DNA of 30,738 nt from Pleurobrachia bachei (GCA_000695325.1 AVPN01000597.1:1-30738), one strand, 5' to 3'; shown: positions 1-11,607, numbered from the stretch's first letter. Made by a program: numbers and translations. Notes: generated by a model from the letters alone, not told the origin.

Positions 1-94
1 GTCAAAACAAACAGTACGCACCCCTAGACCCGTGTTTGTGTGTACATGGTTTTGTCATGTCGTCTACCCCGCCATGTTTGACCCGACCTATAAG

Positions 95-3000
95 CTCCGA
101 AAGTTCTTCAAACACCTTCGAAAGTGTCTCTATCACCTCGGCAACTCAGGGTGGCCCTCCCGGGAAGCTCTGTTACCATCTCCGAAAATCCATCAAGCAC
201 TCCTGGATGGCCTTCAAACATGTCCGATATATGCTCCGCTACCTCTGATACTAATGAAACTACTGCATGTGATGGACCACTTACCAGTTCAGGATCAGTC
301 GTCGCATGTGGACCAGTTGCTGAAGTTGCCGCGTGTGACGGACCAGTCGCTGCATGTGATGGACTAGTTGATGCATTTAATGGATCAGCTGCCGCAGGTG
401 CCGATAGCACATGTAATGGACATGTTAAACATGAGAAGGATACCCCTCCTTCTCCTGAGATTCCGTCACCCTCCCAGTTAGCTGCAATCGTGGAGGAAGT
501 TGGGGATCAAGAGATGATCTCGGACATTACGCCACAACCCAGTGCTGCTGTAGCTACTACACTAGGTTCCGGTGAAGATAAGTCCCCTAAAAAACCAGTG
601 AGGACGAGGGTCGATGCCGTAGTTAAGGTTGAAGCACCAGGCCAGCGGAGGGTATCCCTTGCTCGGCTGCACAGGGGTGACACTGTTAAGAAGCCCCAGA
701 CATTGGATGAACTACTGGGAAGTGAGGCTGGTGATGGAGTGAAGACGCAAGTGTTGGTAGAACAAGAAGGGACATCTGAAGTAGAGAGTGACCAGAAAAC
801 AGAACTACCAGAAAAACACGCTGAGACACAACAAGAATTGTTCGTTGAAAAAGCCAAAGAATACAAAACTAGAGGACCAGGGGAGAAACGAGATCAGAAA
901 CCAGAAGAGAAAAAACCAGAGGTAAAGGAGGCTGCAACCCAATTTGAGGAGATCAAATCAGAAGAAGGACCCCTAGCCTGGGATAAAGGAAGTAGTAGTA
1001 GGAAAAAGTCTTCCCGAAAATCAGGAAGTGGTAGCTCAAGAAGGAAGAAACAAAGCAGACGAAGTTACAAGAAAAAGTCAGTCGATTTCATATTTCTTAA
1101 ATAATGTTACTCTTATAATATTTCGGGCCCCTTCCCCCCTTTCTGAAACTATATATTTCCCATCAGCTACCTTTCTGAAACTCTATATTTCAGGTCGCAA
1201 ACACCCGATCCACCGTCCCGTGATGTACCTGACGTGCCACCTGAGGTTCCAGCCAAGCCCGGCCGTCCTGCAAAACCCACCAAACCAGTGATTGAAGAGC
1301 CCCTCTACGCGACAGTTAACGTGGGGGAGAGGACGGCTACCCTTGTTGATCTAGAACTGGATGTAGAAGAAGATGAACCTCCTCCACTACCACCCCCATG
1401 TCAGGGTAAGTGAGTTGATCTGCCCTGTGTGAGTCACACAAGGTTGGTGGCGCAGTCACTTCTCTAGGGTGACTGCGTCACTAACACACAAGGTGAGTCC
1501 TGAGAGATACCCCTTCCCTGACAGGGTACTGTACCATGTGCTGGGGGTTCCAGTTATTTTGTTCAAACCTGTACACAAACACCCAGTTTATTTTCAAATC
1601 AAATCAGATTCGTCTAGTGATAGTGAGTCGCATCAGTGTAAGGATGAAGTGGAGGAAGGTAATGGTAGCTGTGCAAATGTATACCTCGAGCATGAACTCT
1701 TCTTCTTTTCATATACATACTCGAATCTGGGAGCTCTGAATAATCTTATACATGTGACATTTGTGTGACAAACTGAACTCGCATGAAACTTCATGTAATG
1801 ATCTTAATCTTTCGTGTGACGGACGTGACACTCTTGACTTGTTCAGACTGCTTCATGTGGCTTCAGAGAGTATGCACAATACAAGGATACTGATACATGA
1901 ACTAAACATCAACAGATTACAACTAAACAACAACTGATTACAACTGTTACTCTCAGATGACCTGTACGAAACATTTGACGACTTGTTGCCACAACCGACA
2001 GCACTGTTACGAACAGACCAACACCGCTCACCAGTCTTTAGAACACGAACTATACCCCGACAATCTATAAGCCTCAAACGGCCCCAGACAACCTCCCCTC
2101 ACCGTATGTGGTTAATTATTGTATGTGCAGGGTGTTCCTTGACCGTCTCTTTCTGTTTGAACAAAACACAAGTGCGGTGTGCTGTAATTAATGTTACACA
2201 ATATGTGTGTGTCTTAGAATCGGTTATTTTATGTCACAGTCATAATGCTGAACTATGTTACGAATCCCACAAAATGTTTGAAAGTTACTATTGAGTAGCA
2301 AATACAGTTTAAATTTAACACTTTTTCTTTTGTCCAGGACTTCGTGCTGTATCAATACACGAGAAACAACAATGTGGCGCCTATGATCCGTACCGAGGCA
2401 CCTAGGATAACTGGTAAGTGAGGGAGATAGAGGGAGATAGAGTGAGAGAGAGGGAGATGCAGGGAGAGAGAGGGAAGAGGGATAGAGCCGCTTAGCACTA
2501 CACTACGAGGTGTTATAAGGCACAGCTGTTCGTGTATACCCTGTAAGAACTTTCAACAGTTGTCTATTATGTAGTGCACTCCGCTCTATTTGTTCTCCGT
2601 ATTATATTCATCTCTGATTGTTCTATAATGTCTCTGAAAGACCCCGTTTCACCTTCTGCAGAGGATCACCAATATGAGGACCTCTTTTACAAGAATACCC
2701 ACTCAGGTCTGTGTTGTTTTACATCTCCTAGACAGTCTTATGAAAGTCTGTCTGGTGAACCTGAAATTATCATAAAAGTCGTGATTCGTGGAATTCTTGA
2801 TTTTGAATTTTGATCTCAAAGCTCTGCCATACACCTGATTGATCCATGCCCCATGATTGGCTGAATTATCCAATTACACCTAAATAATATCAAATTGATG
2901 ACTGTGTATCATGACTGTGTATGGGATTGTATACAATCTCATCTCATCAGGAGGGGAAGTTAGGGATGCAGTTTTTGAGTTGAATGATTTCTTCGGTCTC

Positions 3001-4104
3001 CCTCTGCTCGCTACAAAACTAGCATTATCTTCTCAATCATCAAACAATGCTGTTTCTCCTACTCGCAGTACACTTCCCCCTCCCTCCCGCACCCCGCCTC
3101 GGTCTCCCTGCCTCTCACCACCACGGTCTCCCTCTCTATCCCGGGCTCAGCCCCCTGAGATGCCAACGAAACGGCGCCACCACTCCGTCCAGCGGGTACC
3201 TGGGACTTGTCCCCCTCCACCTCTACCGACCAAGAAACGACTCTCAGAGCAGAACAATTACGAGGAAATATGGGTCGATTTGAAGGGTCCTGCAGTAGGG
3301 GCTGGTGGTGATATGACTCGTTCGGCCCCAACCCTCCCGGCACCGTTCGGTTCGGACCCGAAAGCAGTTGAGAAACTTAGGATAGTGAAGCAGAAATTTG
3401 GTAACCATGTGTAACCAAAATACAGTTGTATTGTGTAACCAAATGCGTAACTATGGAATCAGCAGATCAGACCGTGTCATCCCCTGATTAAATGATCTTG
3501 GTGAAACGGAATGTGTTTTCACGTTTCAACAGATTTCAATGCTGTATTTGGTTGTTTTCTCTAATCAACATGTTTGTTTCAGGTAATCACGGCGTTATGG
3601 AGGCCAACTACGCTACAATTGGTATGTTCATTCAACTTGTTTTTAACTCCTTCAGTATTATCTTGAATATGTTTTCAGTTGAGCTTATGGCCTTCCTATA
3701 ATTCCTTGTTGAATGTTGTTTCCTCTACACATATTTCCTGATCTCTCCTAATTCTGCTTCCTCCTACAGGCGATGATTTAAGGACCCGATCTAGAGACGA
3801 ACTGGACAATAAATCAGGTGAGGCCGTGTAGTTACTGATTATTTGTAGTTAGTAGCACCTATAACACATTAGGTTGTGATTTCTAGTAATTATTATCTTT
3901 CCACAGCAACTATTTCTGTGGTTTGTGATAGGTCTTGTTAGTTGTTTTGGTATTTTCTCTCTCTCCCTCTTTCTCTGTATTCTGCGTGACATCGTGTGTA
4001 GGAATATATGATGATACCTCTTATATTTGCCTTGGTCGACCCTTTGAACAAAACAAATCTTCTCTAACTATCATAGCACTTCCTTTTCTCTCTCTCTCTC
4101 TCTC

Positions 4105-4149
<45 letters not shown>

Positions 4150-4154
4150 CTCTC

Positions 4155-4242
<88 letters not shown>

Positions 4243-6281
4243 TTATTGTATGTGCAGGGTGTTGCTCTCGACCACCTCTTTTTTCGTTTGAACAAAACAC
4301 AAGTGCGGTGTGCTGTAATTAATGTTACACGTCATGTGTGTCTCAGAATCGGTTATTTTAGCTATGTCACAGTCATAATGCTGAACTATGTTATGAATCC
4401 CACAGAGTGTTTGAAAGTTAATATTGAGTAGCAAATACTGTTTAAATTTAACACTTTTTCTTTTGTCCAGGACTTCGTGCTGTATCAATGTACTCTCCCA
4501 CGACAAGAAACAACAATGTGGCGCCTCTGATCCGTACCGAGGCACCCAGAATAACTGGTAAGTAAGGGAGATAGAGGGAGATGGAGGGAGATAGAGAGAG
4601 AGCCGCTTAGCACTACACTACGAGGTGTTATAAGGCATAGTTCGTGTATACCCTGTAAGAACTTTCAACAGTTGTCTATTCTGTATAGTAGTGCACTTCG
4701 CTCTATTCGTTCTCCATCATATATTCAACTCTGATATTTATTGTTCTATATGTCTCTGAAAGACCCCGTTTCACCCTCTGCAGAGGATCACCAATATGAG
4801 GACCTCTTTTACAAGAATACCCACTCAGGTCTGTTGTTGTTTTACATCTTATCTCAGGCAGTCTTATGGAAGTCTGTCTGGTGGACCTGAAATTATTATC
4901 CAAATCATGATTCGTGGAATTTTTGATTTTGCCTAGAACCCGTTTGATCCATGATTGGCTGATTGATTATCCAATTAAAATAGACCTGAATAAAATATCG
5001 AATTGAATGTATCAATGCTGTGTGTGGGATTGTATACAACCAAATCTCATCAGGAGGAGAAGTTAGGGATGCGGTTTTTGAGTTGAATGATTTCTTCGGT
5101 CTCCCTCTGCTCGCTACACAACTAGCATTATCTTCTCAATCCTTAAACAATGCTCCTCCTCCTACTCGCAGTACACTTCCCCCTCCCTCCCGCACCCCGC
5201 CTAGATCTCCCTGCCTCTCTCCACCACGCTCTCCCTCCCTATCCCGGGCTCAGCCCCCTGAGATGCCAACGAAACGGCGCCACCACTCCGTACAGCGGGT
5301 ACCTGGGACTTGTCCCCCTCCACCTTTACCAACCAAAAAGCGGCTCTCAGAGCAGAGAGATTACGAGGAAATATGGGTCGATTTGAAGGTTCCAGTTGGA
5401 GGTGGTGGTGATATGACTCGTACCCCAACCCTCCCGGCACCGTTCGGTTCAGACCCGGAAGCAGTTGAGAAACTTAAGATATTGAAGCAGAAATTTGGTA
5501 ACCATGTGTAATTAAAGTGTGACCAAATGCGTAACTATGGAAACAGCAGATCATATGACATGGAGATCGTTATCCCCCTGATTAAGTGATCTTGGTGAAA
5601 AATTTCAGCAGATTTCAATGCTGTATTTGTATTGGTTGTAGTCTCTAATCAGTGTTTGTTTCAGGTAATCACGGCGTCATGGAGGCAAACTACGCTACAA
5701 TTGGTATGTTCATTCTTTCCTAGTTAGACTTTGTTTCGAGCGCCGCACACTCGATTCATACAAATGTAAAAGGAGGGTTAGAACATAACAAGTTCATTCA
5801 ACGTGTTTTAAAACTTCTTCAATATCTTGAATATATTTTTTCAGTTGAGCTTATAGCCTTCCTAGAATTCTTTGTTGTTTCCTCTCCACATATTTCCTGA
5901 TCTCACATAGCTAATTCTGCTTCCTCCTACAGGCGATGATTTAAGGGCCCGATCTAGAGACGAACTGGACAATAAATCAGGTAAGGCCGTGTAGTTACTA
6001 ATTATTTGTAGTTAGTAGCACTTACACATTAGGTCGTGATTACTAGTAATTATTATCATTCCACAGCAAAACTATTTCTGTGGTTTGTGACTGGTCAGTG
6101 GTCTTGTTAGTTGTTTTGGTCTTTTCTCTCTCTCCCTCCCTATTTTTCCCTCTGTATTCTGCGTGACATCGTGTGTAGGAATATATGATGATACCTCTTA
6201 TATTTGCCTTGGTCGACCCTTTGAACAAAACAAATCTTCTCTAACTATCATAGCACTTCCTTTTCTCTCTCTCTCTCTCTC

Positions 6282-6335
<54 letters not shown>

Positions 6336-6401
6336 ACATCCCATCGTTTTTCCTCACTCCCAGCCTGTAGTGTATTTTGTTTGTTCTGGACGAGTGTGTG
6401 A
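95..6401 (+). CDS. Phosphotyrosine/SH3-ligand docking protein, multi-exon, 5' end outside window
   Basis: I do not recognise an ortholog. Exons read by splice sites and frame: 95-1076, 1194-1405, 1608-1658, 1957-2103, (2338-2413), 2662-2706, 2951-3400, 3583-3621, 3770-3817, 4002-4034, 4471-4557, 4784-4828, 5054-5497, 5665-5703, 5933-5980, 6179-6211, 6364-6401. Leaving out 2338-2413 gives one open frame of about 912 residues. Almost every internal exon is phase 1 at both ends. The protein looks disordered: an N-terminal run of imperfect ACDGP repeats, a Lys/Ser/Glu-rich middle, then tyrosine motifs (LYATV, LYETF, YEDL, YEEI, NYATI, IYDDTSYI) and proline-rich stretches, including a PPLPTKK class II SH3-type ligand. 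YEEI is the classic Src-family SH2 site, so I infer a scaffold for tyrosine-kinase signalling. GAREM-like adaptors have a similar layout (a YEELW motif and PPP stretches), but that link is weak. The first exon boundary at 95 is uncertain; the first in-frame ATG is at 220. The donor at 4034/6211 and the last exon are the least certain parts. Confidence 0.6.
2112..4238 (+). repeat. Tandem duplication of six exons, copy 1
   Basis: This block and the one that follows align along their whole length, introns included. Copy 1 starts at TTAATTATTGTATGTGCAGG and ends in a CT array. It holds exons 2338-2413, 2662-2706, 2951-3400, 3583-3621, 3770-3817 and 4002-4034. Relative to copy 2 its first exon is 11 bases shorter, which breaks that exon's frame, while the large exon is 6 bases longer and stays in frame. 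Small intron indels separate the copies, so the duplication is not brand new. Confidence 0.88.
4087..4238. repeat. (CT)n microsatellite at the duplication junction
   Basis: About 150 bases of CT dinucleotides with a few interruptions. It sits exactly at the junction between the two tandem exon blocks, in the intron after exon 4002-4034. Confidence 0.95.
4239..6331 (+). repeat. Tandem duplication of six exons, copy 2
   Basis: This is the second copy, beginning directly after the CT array at TTAATTATTGTATGTGCAGG and also ending in a CT array. Exons are 4471-4557, 4784-4828, 5054-5497, 5665-5703, 5933-5980 and 6179-6211. All six have lengths divisible by three and fit phase 1 to phase 1, so the whole block extends the protein in frame. 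Compared with copy 1 it has extra intron sequence around 5725-5795. Confidence 0.88.
6265..6331. repeat. (CT)n microsatellite, end of second exon block
   Basis: About 67 bases of CT dinucleotides at the position matching 4087-4238 in the first block. Copy-block homology stops here. Confidence 0.95.
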
Positions 6402-6521
6402 TGCAGTAGTTATCTTAGTGCAGCTGTTATCGTGGTAGTACTGCATCTATTGCTCATGTGATCTCTCACCGTGAAGAAAGATATTTGTTGTGTGTTCAAA
6501 AAAATTCTAAACTCGTGGAAC

Positions 6522-8452
6522 ATGGATCGTTTCTCCAGGCAGCGGGCTGTCAGAGGCAGGAAAAGTGGGTCATCTCTTTCCCGTCAGCTCTCAACCCCGA
6601 ACGAGGAGCTGGAAGGAAGGGAAGTCGTGTTGCGGAGAGTTCGGTCTGATAAACAAAGATCATCATTTAGACAGAGATGCAGATCTGTATTTGAGCCTCT
6701 TGTGTCGGAGTTTGGAGAGAGGTCCAGTGTTAAAAGGACCAAGTCGAGTCGAGAGGAAAAACGGGCTAGTTGGGTGGAGGAAGTGGAAGCGATCTCGAAG
6801 AAGCGATCTAAATCGTGTAGAAAGCCGAAAAAGAATGAGGTTCCATCCACCCCCAAACGACTATCTATGTCGTCATTTCGGGGATCTAAAAAGTATGACC
6901 AAACAATTGTTAGACGATCGAGTTCCAATAAATCTAAATCAAGTTCCAGCAAGACTAAATCAAGAACAACAACTGATCAAAAAGCAAAGACCGACTCAAA
7001 TAAAACTACTGATAAACAAGATCAGGGAAAGTCAAGAAAAGGATCCAGTTCAAAATCCAACAGCCCGGCAGATATTGCAGAAGAACCTGTTTTGAGAAAG
7101 AGATCCACTCGGAGATCACGCCCAACCCCAATCATCGGAGGAACAACCCTTGACCCTCTAGAACAGCCCACTCCTTCCCCACATCTGGCTGCAGAGCCTG
7201 CAGTTATACTCCGCCGATCCAGTCGGAAACAACGTCCTAACTCACTTTTCCTAAGTGGCAGATTTTCAGCATTTTTTGGTAACAGCGGGCCTTCTCTGTC
7301 AGATATCCCGGACGGTACGGCCTCTCTGCCTAGGACGAACCATAGAAAATCTCCCTCAGAACAGGATTTATCTCGTGTTGTTGGTGGGGGAACATTAGAT
7401 GGACGGGTGACTCGGAATAGACATGGATCTAACTTCTGGAAGCGAGACCAACCAGCACATAACACACTGGAAGTCTCAAATACCAAATCAAAACACGGCG
7501 GGATTTTTAAACGGGACTTCTTCAGGTCAATACCGGGTATAATTGGGTCGAATGATCAGAGTCTTCGGGCCAGTATCAGGTCTTCGTTTAGGAGGTTTAT
7601 TACAAAGACAGTTGATATTGAGGGTTTCGTGGTGTGTGACCGGTATTTGACCCGAGACGCTTGGGAGAGGGTCTCAGAAATGAGTTACTGGGAAATTAAA
7701 CCCCTAATTGGGGATATGGATCGTGTATTTCAGGCGTGTCCACGGCAGATTAAAGAATCGTACAGGATAGAAGGGACGTATCATGATTTAGATTCCTTGG
7801 GGCTGTTTCTCCGGCCCTACCAGCCGTTTATGGACGATAAACAATACGTTGTAGAGTTGCGACCGAACAGTTATGTTCTCCTTCACCCCCTTCACACGGG
7901 GGAGAAACAGTTGTGGGTGGTCAATGTTGGACCCCTCCTCGACATGTCCCATTTGTTCGGGTGGGGTGTTGGAGTGGATATACTAACGACCTGTACACAT
8001 GTACAGTGTGCTCTTAGTGCACTTGCCCAATGCCCGTCCTCAGGTATATTAGGAGAATTGGTACTTTTGTTCTTGCTAGCGCAGTGATTGTAAAATCTAT
8101 CAACCTGGTCCCATTCCAAACACATTCCAGATGTTTGCACTGGTGGTTGAAATTGTGATCACTATATTCGGTTGATTTTTAACATCCTCTGTTTCAGAGT
8201 TGTCTCTACCAAGATCGGACTACACAGGAAGTTCAGCTGCCCCTCAATTATCTTCGGACGAGGAGGAGGACAAAACATATGAAACACGTAAGCCTTGAAC
8301 TCTGTGACTTTCCCGGCTTGTCTCACAAAAGTCTGCCACCATTTCAGAATGTAATATGACAATTCCCGACCTCGGTAGTTCATAAATTGATATGGAGTAG
8401 TTTTATCTCTATCTCTTTCTCTCTCCCCTTTCTCTCTCCCCTTTCTCTCTCC

Positions 8453-8488
<36 letters not shown>

Positions 8489-9230
8489 CAATTCTCTCTG
8501 CTCCACCAAATATTTATTACCCAGTATGTACTACTACAGCCACAGCTCCATCCAACCAAAACACATGTCAAGCTTTACACGGCATGTAATTCATTTTACC
8601 GTCATGGACAACCTCCTTTCCCTTGCCGACACCTTTCTTTTCAATTTAGTTGATTTTACAAAATCTGTTGCGGAGACCGATGGGGGAGGCAAGGCTACAG
8701 CTCCAGGGGATAAAAAGAAGTTTGGACAATCATTGGTGTCCAAGAGGTTTCGTGGGATGAAGGTACATATTGAAATTTGTTTGAGTTCGAGTTCGGGTCT
8801 GATCAATTTGAGACCGATGTGCAGAATAGAAACTGAAAAGTATACTTCTATTTTTCAGGGATTGCTCAACCAAATGACAGATAAATCACACTTTTCCTTA
8901 CCAAGTGAGTAATACCAAGCTTTTGATTACTTCCTGGTTCACTGAATCCCAAACCCCCTTAACCAAATGCAACCTTTCCAGAACAGTATAACATCTGATA
9001 ATGATTCACTAGACTTCTGTCAGACCACTGACCAGATAAGACCCTGTTTTGAATTTGATTATACAGGGCCCAGTATTAATCCCCGTATATTTTCAGCAAC
9101 ACACATACACAGTGCTGCTAGTACGACAGCATTTGCTGACATCCAGGCCATGGAATTTGTATCAGAGTTCGGAAAACGGACAGTCCGGCCGAGTGGACCA
9201 CGCGAGATGCCTAGTCACTGGGTGAAATAG
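6522..9230 (+). CDS. Basic, Ser/Arg/Lys-rich protein with a C-terminal globular block; function unknown
   Basis: Predicted exons 6522-8043, 8198-8287, 8650-8762, 8859-8904 and 9067-9230 join in frame to 644 residues and a TAG stop. The ATG at 6522 has a good context (GGAACATGG) and an in-frame stop lies about 60 bases upstream, so this looks like a genuine first coding exon. Residues 1 to about 365 are disordered and basic, with many RxxS/RRxS sites typical of basophilic kinase substrates. Residues about 365-505 are well mixed and hydrophobic (from FITKTVDIEGF to the WVVNVGPLLDM region) and look folded; I do not recognise the fold. The later exons add acidic serine stretches and tyrosine motifs (DYTGSS, TYETLDF), echoing the upstream docking gene. 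A CABIT-like domain was considered but is unsupported. The exon choice between 8288 and 8650 is the least certain. Confidence 0.65.
8405..8490. repeat. CT microsatellite with CTCTCCCCTTT units
   Basis: Three copies of a CTCTCCCCTTT-type unit followed by a CT run, inside the intron between exons 8198-8287 and 8650-8762. Confidence 0.9.
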
Positions 9231-9637
9231 AGGGACAATGTAGGAGGGACAGAGAGACTCAGAATGAGTGTATGAGAGAGTGTGAGAGAAAATTGTTATC
9301 TTGCTTTTTGTGTATCATGTTTGTTTGTGTATCTCTGTGTGTACGTATATTTTAACCAGTTTGACACGTTTTTAATCCGCTATAATAACATGATATACTC
9401 GCCTTGAATTGTACAGATAATTGATTAGAGATAATTACTGATTTCCCTTGAATGACTTGCCTAAAACCCGTGTTTTTGTTTGAATGTTTGACTATAAGTC
9501 CCTGATTCGGAGAGGACCATAAACGATGAGTGAGTGAATCGATTGATGGTGATACACGGTCGCCTGTTAGGTCATCGTGTTTCAAGAGCCGACGAGGCCG
9601 GTCGCGATCGATCGAAAATATGGATCACTAATTGCAC

Positions 9638-9664
9638 CGTGGGAAAATATCCGATTTTCCCACG
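9638..9664. other. Perfect hairpin in the intergenic/3' UTR stretch
   Basis: Arms CGTGGGAAAAT and ATTTTCCCACG are perfectly complementary over 11 bases around a 5-base loop. It lies between the converging ends of the gene at 6522-9230 and the minus-strand gene at 9870. The rest of 9231-9869 shows no supported gene. Confidence 0.6.
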
Positions 9665-9869
9665 TGCGCGCGTCAGTCTGCGCATTTACCCATCATCCGG
9701 ACAACTCGCGCCACCCTGAACCGTGCAATTCCAGAACTGTGTTCTGCTGCAGATCAAGCAGCGTGATCGCACGCAGAGGTCCAACCTCCCTCTCCATACC
9801 ACTAAGAACAAATAAGATGCATCGTTTAAAAAACGAGTCATGTAAAAATTAAATTCATTAGCTTCAAAA

Positions 9870-10145
9870 CTACGGCTTTTTCAGTCCAATACTAGAAAGA
9901 ACCTCAACCGGGCTTATGTCATCTTTCCACTGTGCTCTAGCAAAAGTAACCGGGGTGAACTTGGGTGGTTTAATTTGGAACTCCTTGGAACTTCCGGGGA
10001 TACTCAGCTGAAGATTGTATTTATCGAATTTAGAAGCCGCAGTTGGAGAGGAGAGAGAGGGTGGCTGAATGGGTTTCGTATGGTCACTGCTCCTCACAAA
10101 TTGCATCAACTCATCCCAGGAATCAGATTGTGATTGTTGAGACAT
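9870..10145 (-). CDS. Small hypothetical protein, 91 residues
   Basis: The open frame reads from an ATG at 10145 (MSQQSQSDSWDELMQF) to TAG at 9870. It ends with a compact segment (FARAQWKDDISPVEVLSSIGLKKP in part). A CACTTTAG acceptor lies directly before the ATG, suggesting a 5' UTR intron; the open frame continues upstream to an ATG at 10268, but that part is low in coding character (serine/leucine-rich). I do not recognise the family. It has a patterned, non-random composition and a conserved-looking Trp-Asp-Glu-Leu helix near the start. It lies 374 bases downstream of the minus-strand gene that ends at 10520; they could be separate genes, or alternative 3' parts of one locus. Confidence 0.5.
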   Translation of the reverse strand: MSQQSQSDSWDELMQFVRSSDHTKPIQPPSLSSPTAASKFDKYNLQLSIPGSSKEFQIKPPKFTPVTFARAQWKDDISPVEVLSSIGLKKP

Positions 10146-10519
10146 TACTAAAGTGTGGAGGAGAGTTAGGGAGATGAGGGATACAAATGAGAAACAGCTG
10201 GACCGAGTCAGATACTCCTGCACTTCTGCAGCTGATGTCACGGGAAATTGAAAAGTAAAAACGCCCATTTTTTGTAAGACAAAAAAGTGGATATATCAAA
10301 GCATAAATTACATATTTAAGGATATATTTACATATCGTACATTCACATCACTTCAACAGAGTTCAGATTGCCTAGCTCGACCCCAAGATGTATTTCTAAA
10401 AGTTCTATACTTATTCCAAACATTTCATTGGTCGCATTCTCTCTGTCAGGCATCCAGTATGGCGGGTTATCGAGCTGGCAGGATTTCCTCGTCGTGTCGT
10501 TTGGTATAGGTCCCAGCTT

Positions 10520-11607
10520 TTACATGTTTGCAGGCCAACCTCCCTTCCCCTTATAGATGGGTCCCATATAGAGACAGGAGTTTCGGAGAGCTTTCTGTGC
10601 CTGCCATAACTCTCGGTCAAAAGGATCAGTTTTGGACGCCCCACCATCACCACCTTCACTTTCCATACTCCTGAAATGTATTGGCATGAGACAGATTGAC
10701 TGGCAGATTGTATGCGTGTGAATGAGAAAATGAAAAGTAAGATATTGTTATACTTAACCAGCTGCCATTCAATGCAGTTAGAGAGGATGAATGGTAGAGA
10801 GTTAAAAATGAGACAATCAATGAGATTGGATTGGGGTGTATGTGCGGTGTTTTCACTTTGTGTGAGAGAGAGTGCATCATCGCAAGCATCTTTTAGTCTC
10901 ACACATTCAGACTTTCTCATCAGTATCTCTCTCTCTCTTTCATTCCGTATGTCCCTCTCTTTCTCTCTCCCACTGCACAGTCAATCACTGAGACGAAGCT
11001 ACTACTTTTAATGCATTCAACTACTCATGAATGAAAGAAAACAAAACAAATTCTCTCTATCTCACTCCTCCAAACATTTTAGAAATATCAGAAATCCCTC
11101 TCTCGATCTCAACTTATGTTGAGTAATTCAACAACTCAACTTACTCTGTTGGTGATGTGCTAGGGTTGGAGTAGGTGGAGATGATACGACGAGGGAAGGT
11201 GTATTCCCGACATAATCCCTCAACCTGCTCCTCTACTGCTGCATCCAGCACATCTCCTGATCTCTGTAGGAGAGAGAGAGATGGGGGGTGAGGGCTGGGG
11301 TGAAGTGGAGGGATGAAGGGGTGGGGGGGGTGAAGGGATGAGGGTGAATGTATGAGAGGTTGGGGTAAAGGGGTGAAGGGCCGGGATGGGCTGAGGGGCT
11401 GGGATGGGGCCGGGTGAAGGGGTGAGGGGTTGGGGTAACCGTAAAGGTGTGACGGGGCTGGGGTGAGGGTGAAGGGGTGAAGAGGACCAAGGGAGTGTGG
11501 AGAACACGTACCTTCTCCTCAACGTATTTTGCTGCCAAGTTGAATTGGGCATCTTTCTTTCTCGCCAGGATTTTTGATCTTCTCAACGCTTCCAAATGGA
11601 AAGACAT
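10520..11607 (-). CDS. Small hypothetical protein, 121 residues, three exons
   Basis: Exons on the minus strand are 11607-11512, 11263-11145 and 10670-10520. Lengths of 96, 119 and 151 total 366 bases and give one frame with a TAA stop. Splice sites are good: GAGAAG/gtacgt, cctacag/AGATCA, ACAGA/gtaagt, catttcag/GAGTAT. The N-terminus (MSFHLEALRRSKILARKKD) is strongly basic and could be amphipathic, consistent with but not proof of mitochondrial targeting. The middle is acidic, and the C-terminus ends in an aromatic, glycine-rich tail (CLYMGPIYKGKGGWPANM). No family is recognised; a mitochondrial or axonemal small protein is a guess. Intron 1 holds a G-rich minisatellite. Confidence 0.62.
11270..11490. 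repeat. G-rich minisatellite (GGGGTGAAGGG-type)
   Basis: About 220 bases of degenerate GGGGTGAAGGGGTGAGG-like units on the plus strand, inside intron 1 of the minus-strand gene. Runs of four or more G recur every few bases, so G-quadruplexes are possible. The two proline-rich open frames across it are products of the repeat. Confidence 0.88.

Noticed and set aside
3935-4300. Open frames of SLSLSL or RERERE repeats on both strands (also near 6163, 8162 and 23312)
   Set aside because: They are translations of CT/GA microsatellites, with no coding character of their own.
8525-8585. A possible extra exon in the basic Ser-rich gene (acceptor TTACCCAG, donor gtaatt)
   Set aside because: It leaves phase 2 and would put a stop in the next exon; skipping it closes the frame exactly.
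8967-9066. Coding use of the frame from ATG 8967 before the last exon
   Set aside because: The preceding exon ends in phase 1, which fits the acceptor at 9066 and not the one at 8980.
11220-11607. Proline-rich open frames on the minus strand over the G-rich minisatellite
   Set aside because: Only the first 32 codons (11607-11512) are an exon; the rest is intron repeat, shown by good donor and acceptor sites and by frame closure.
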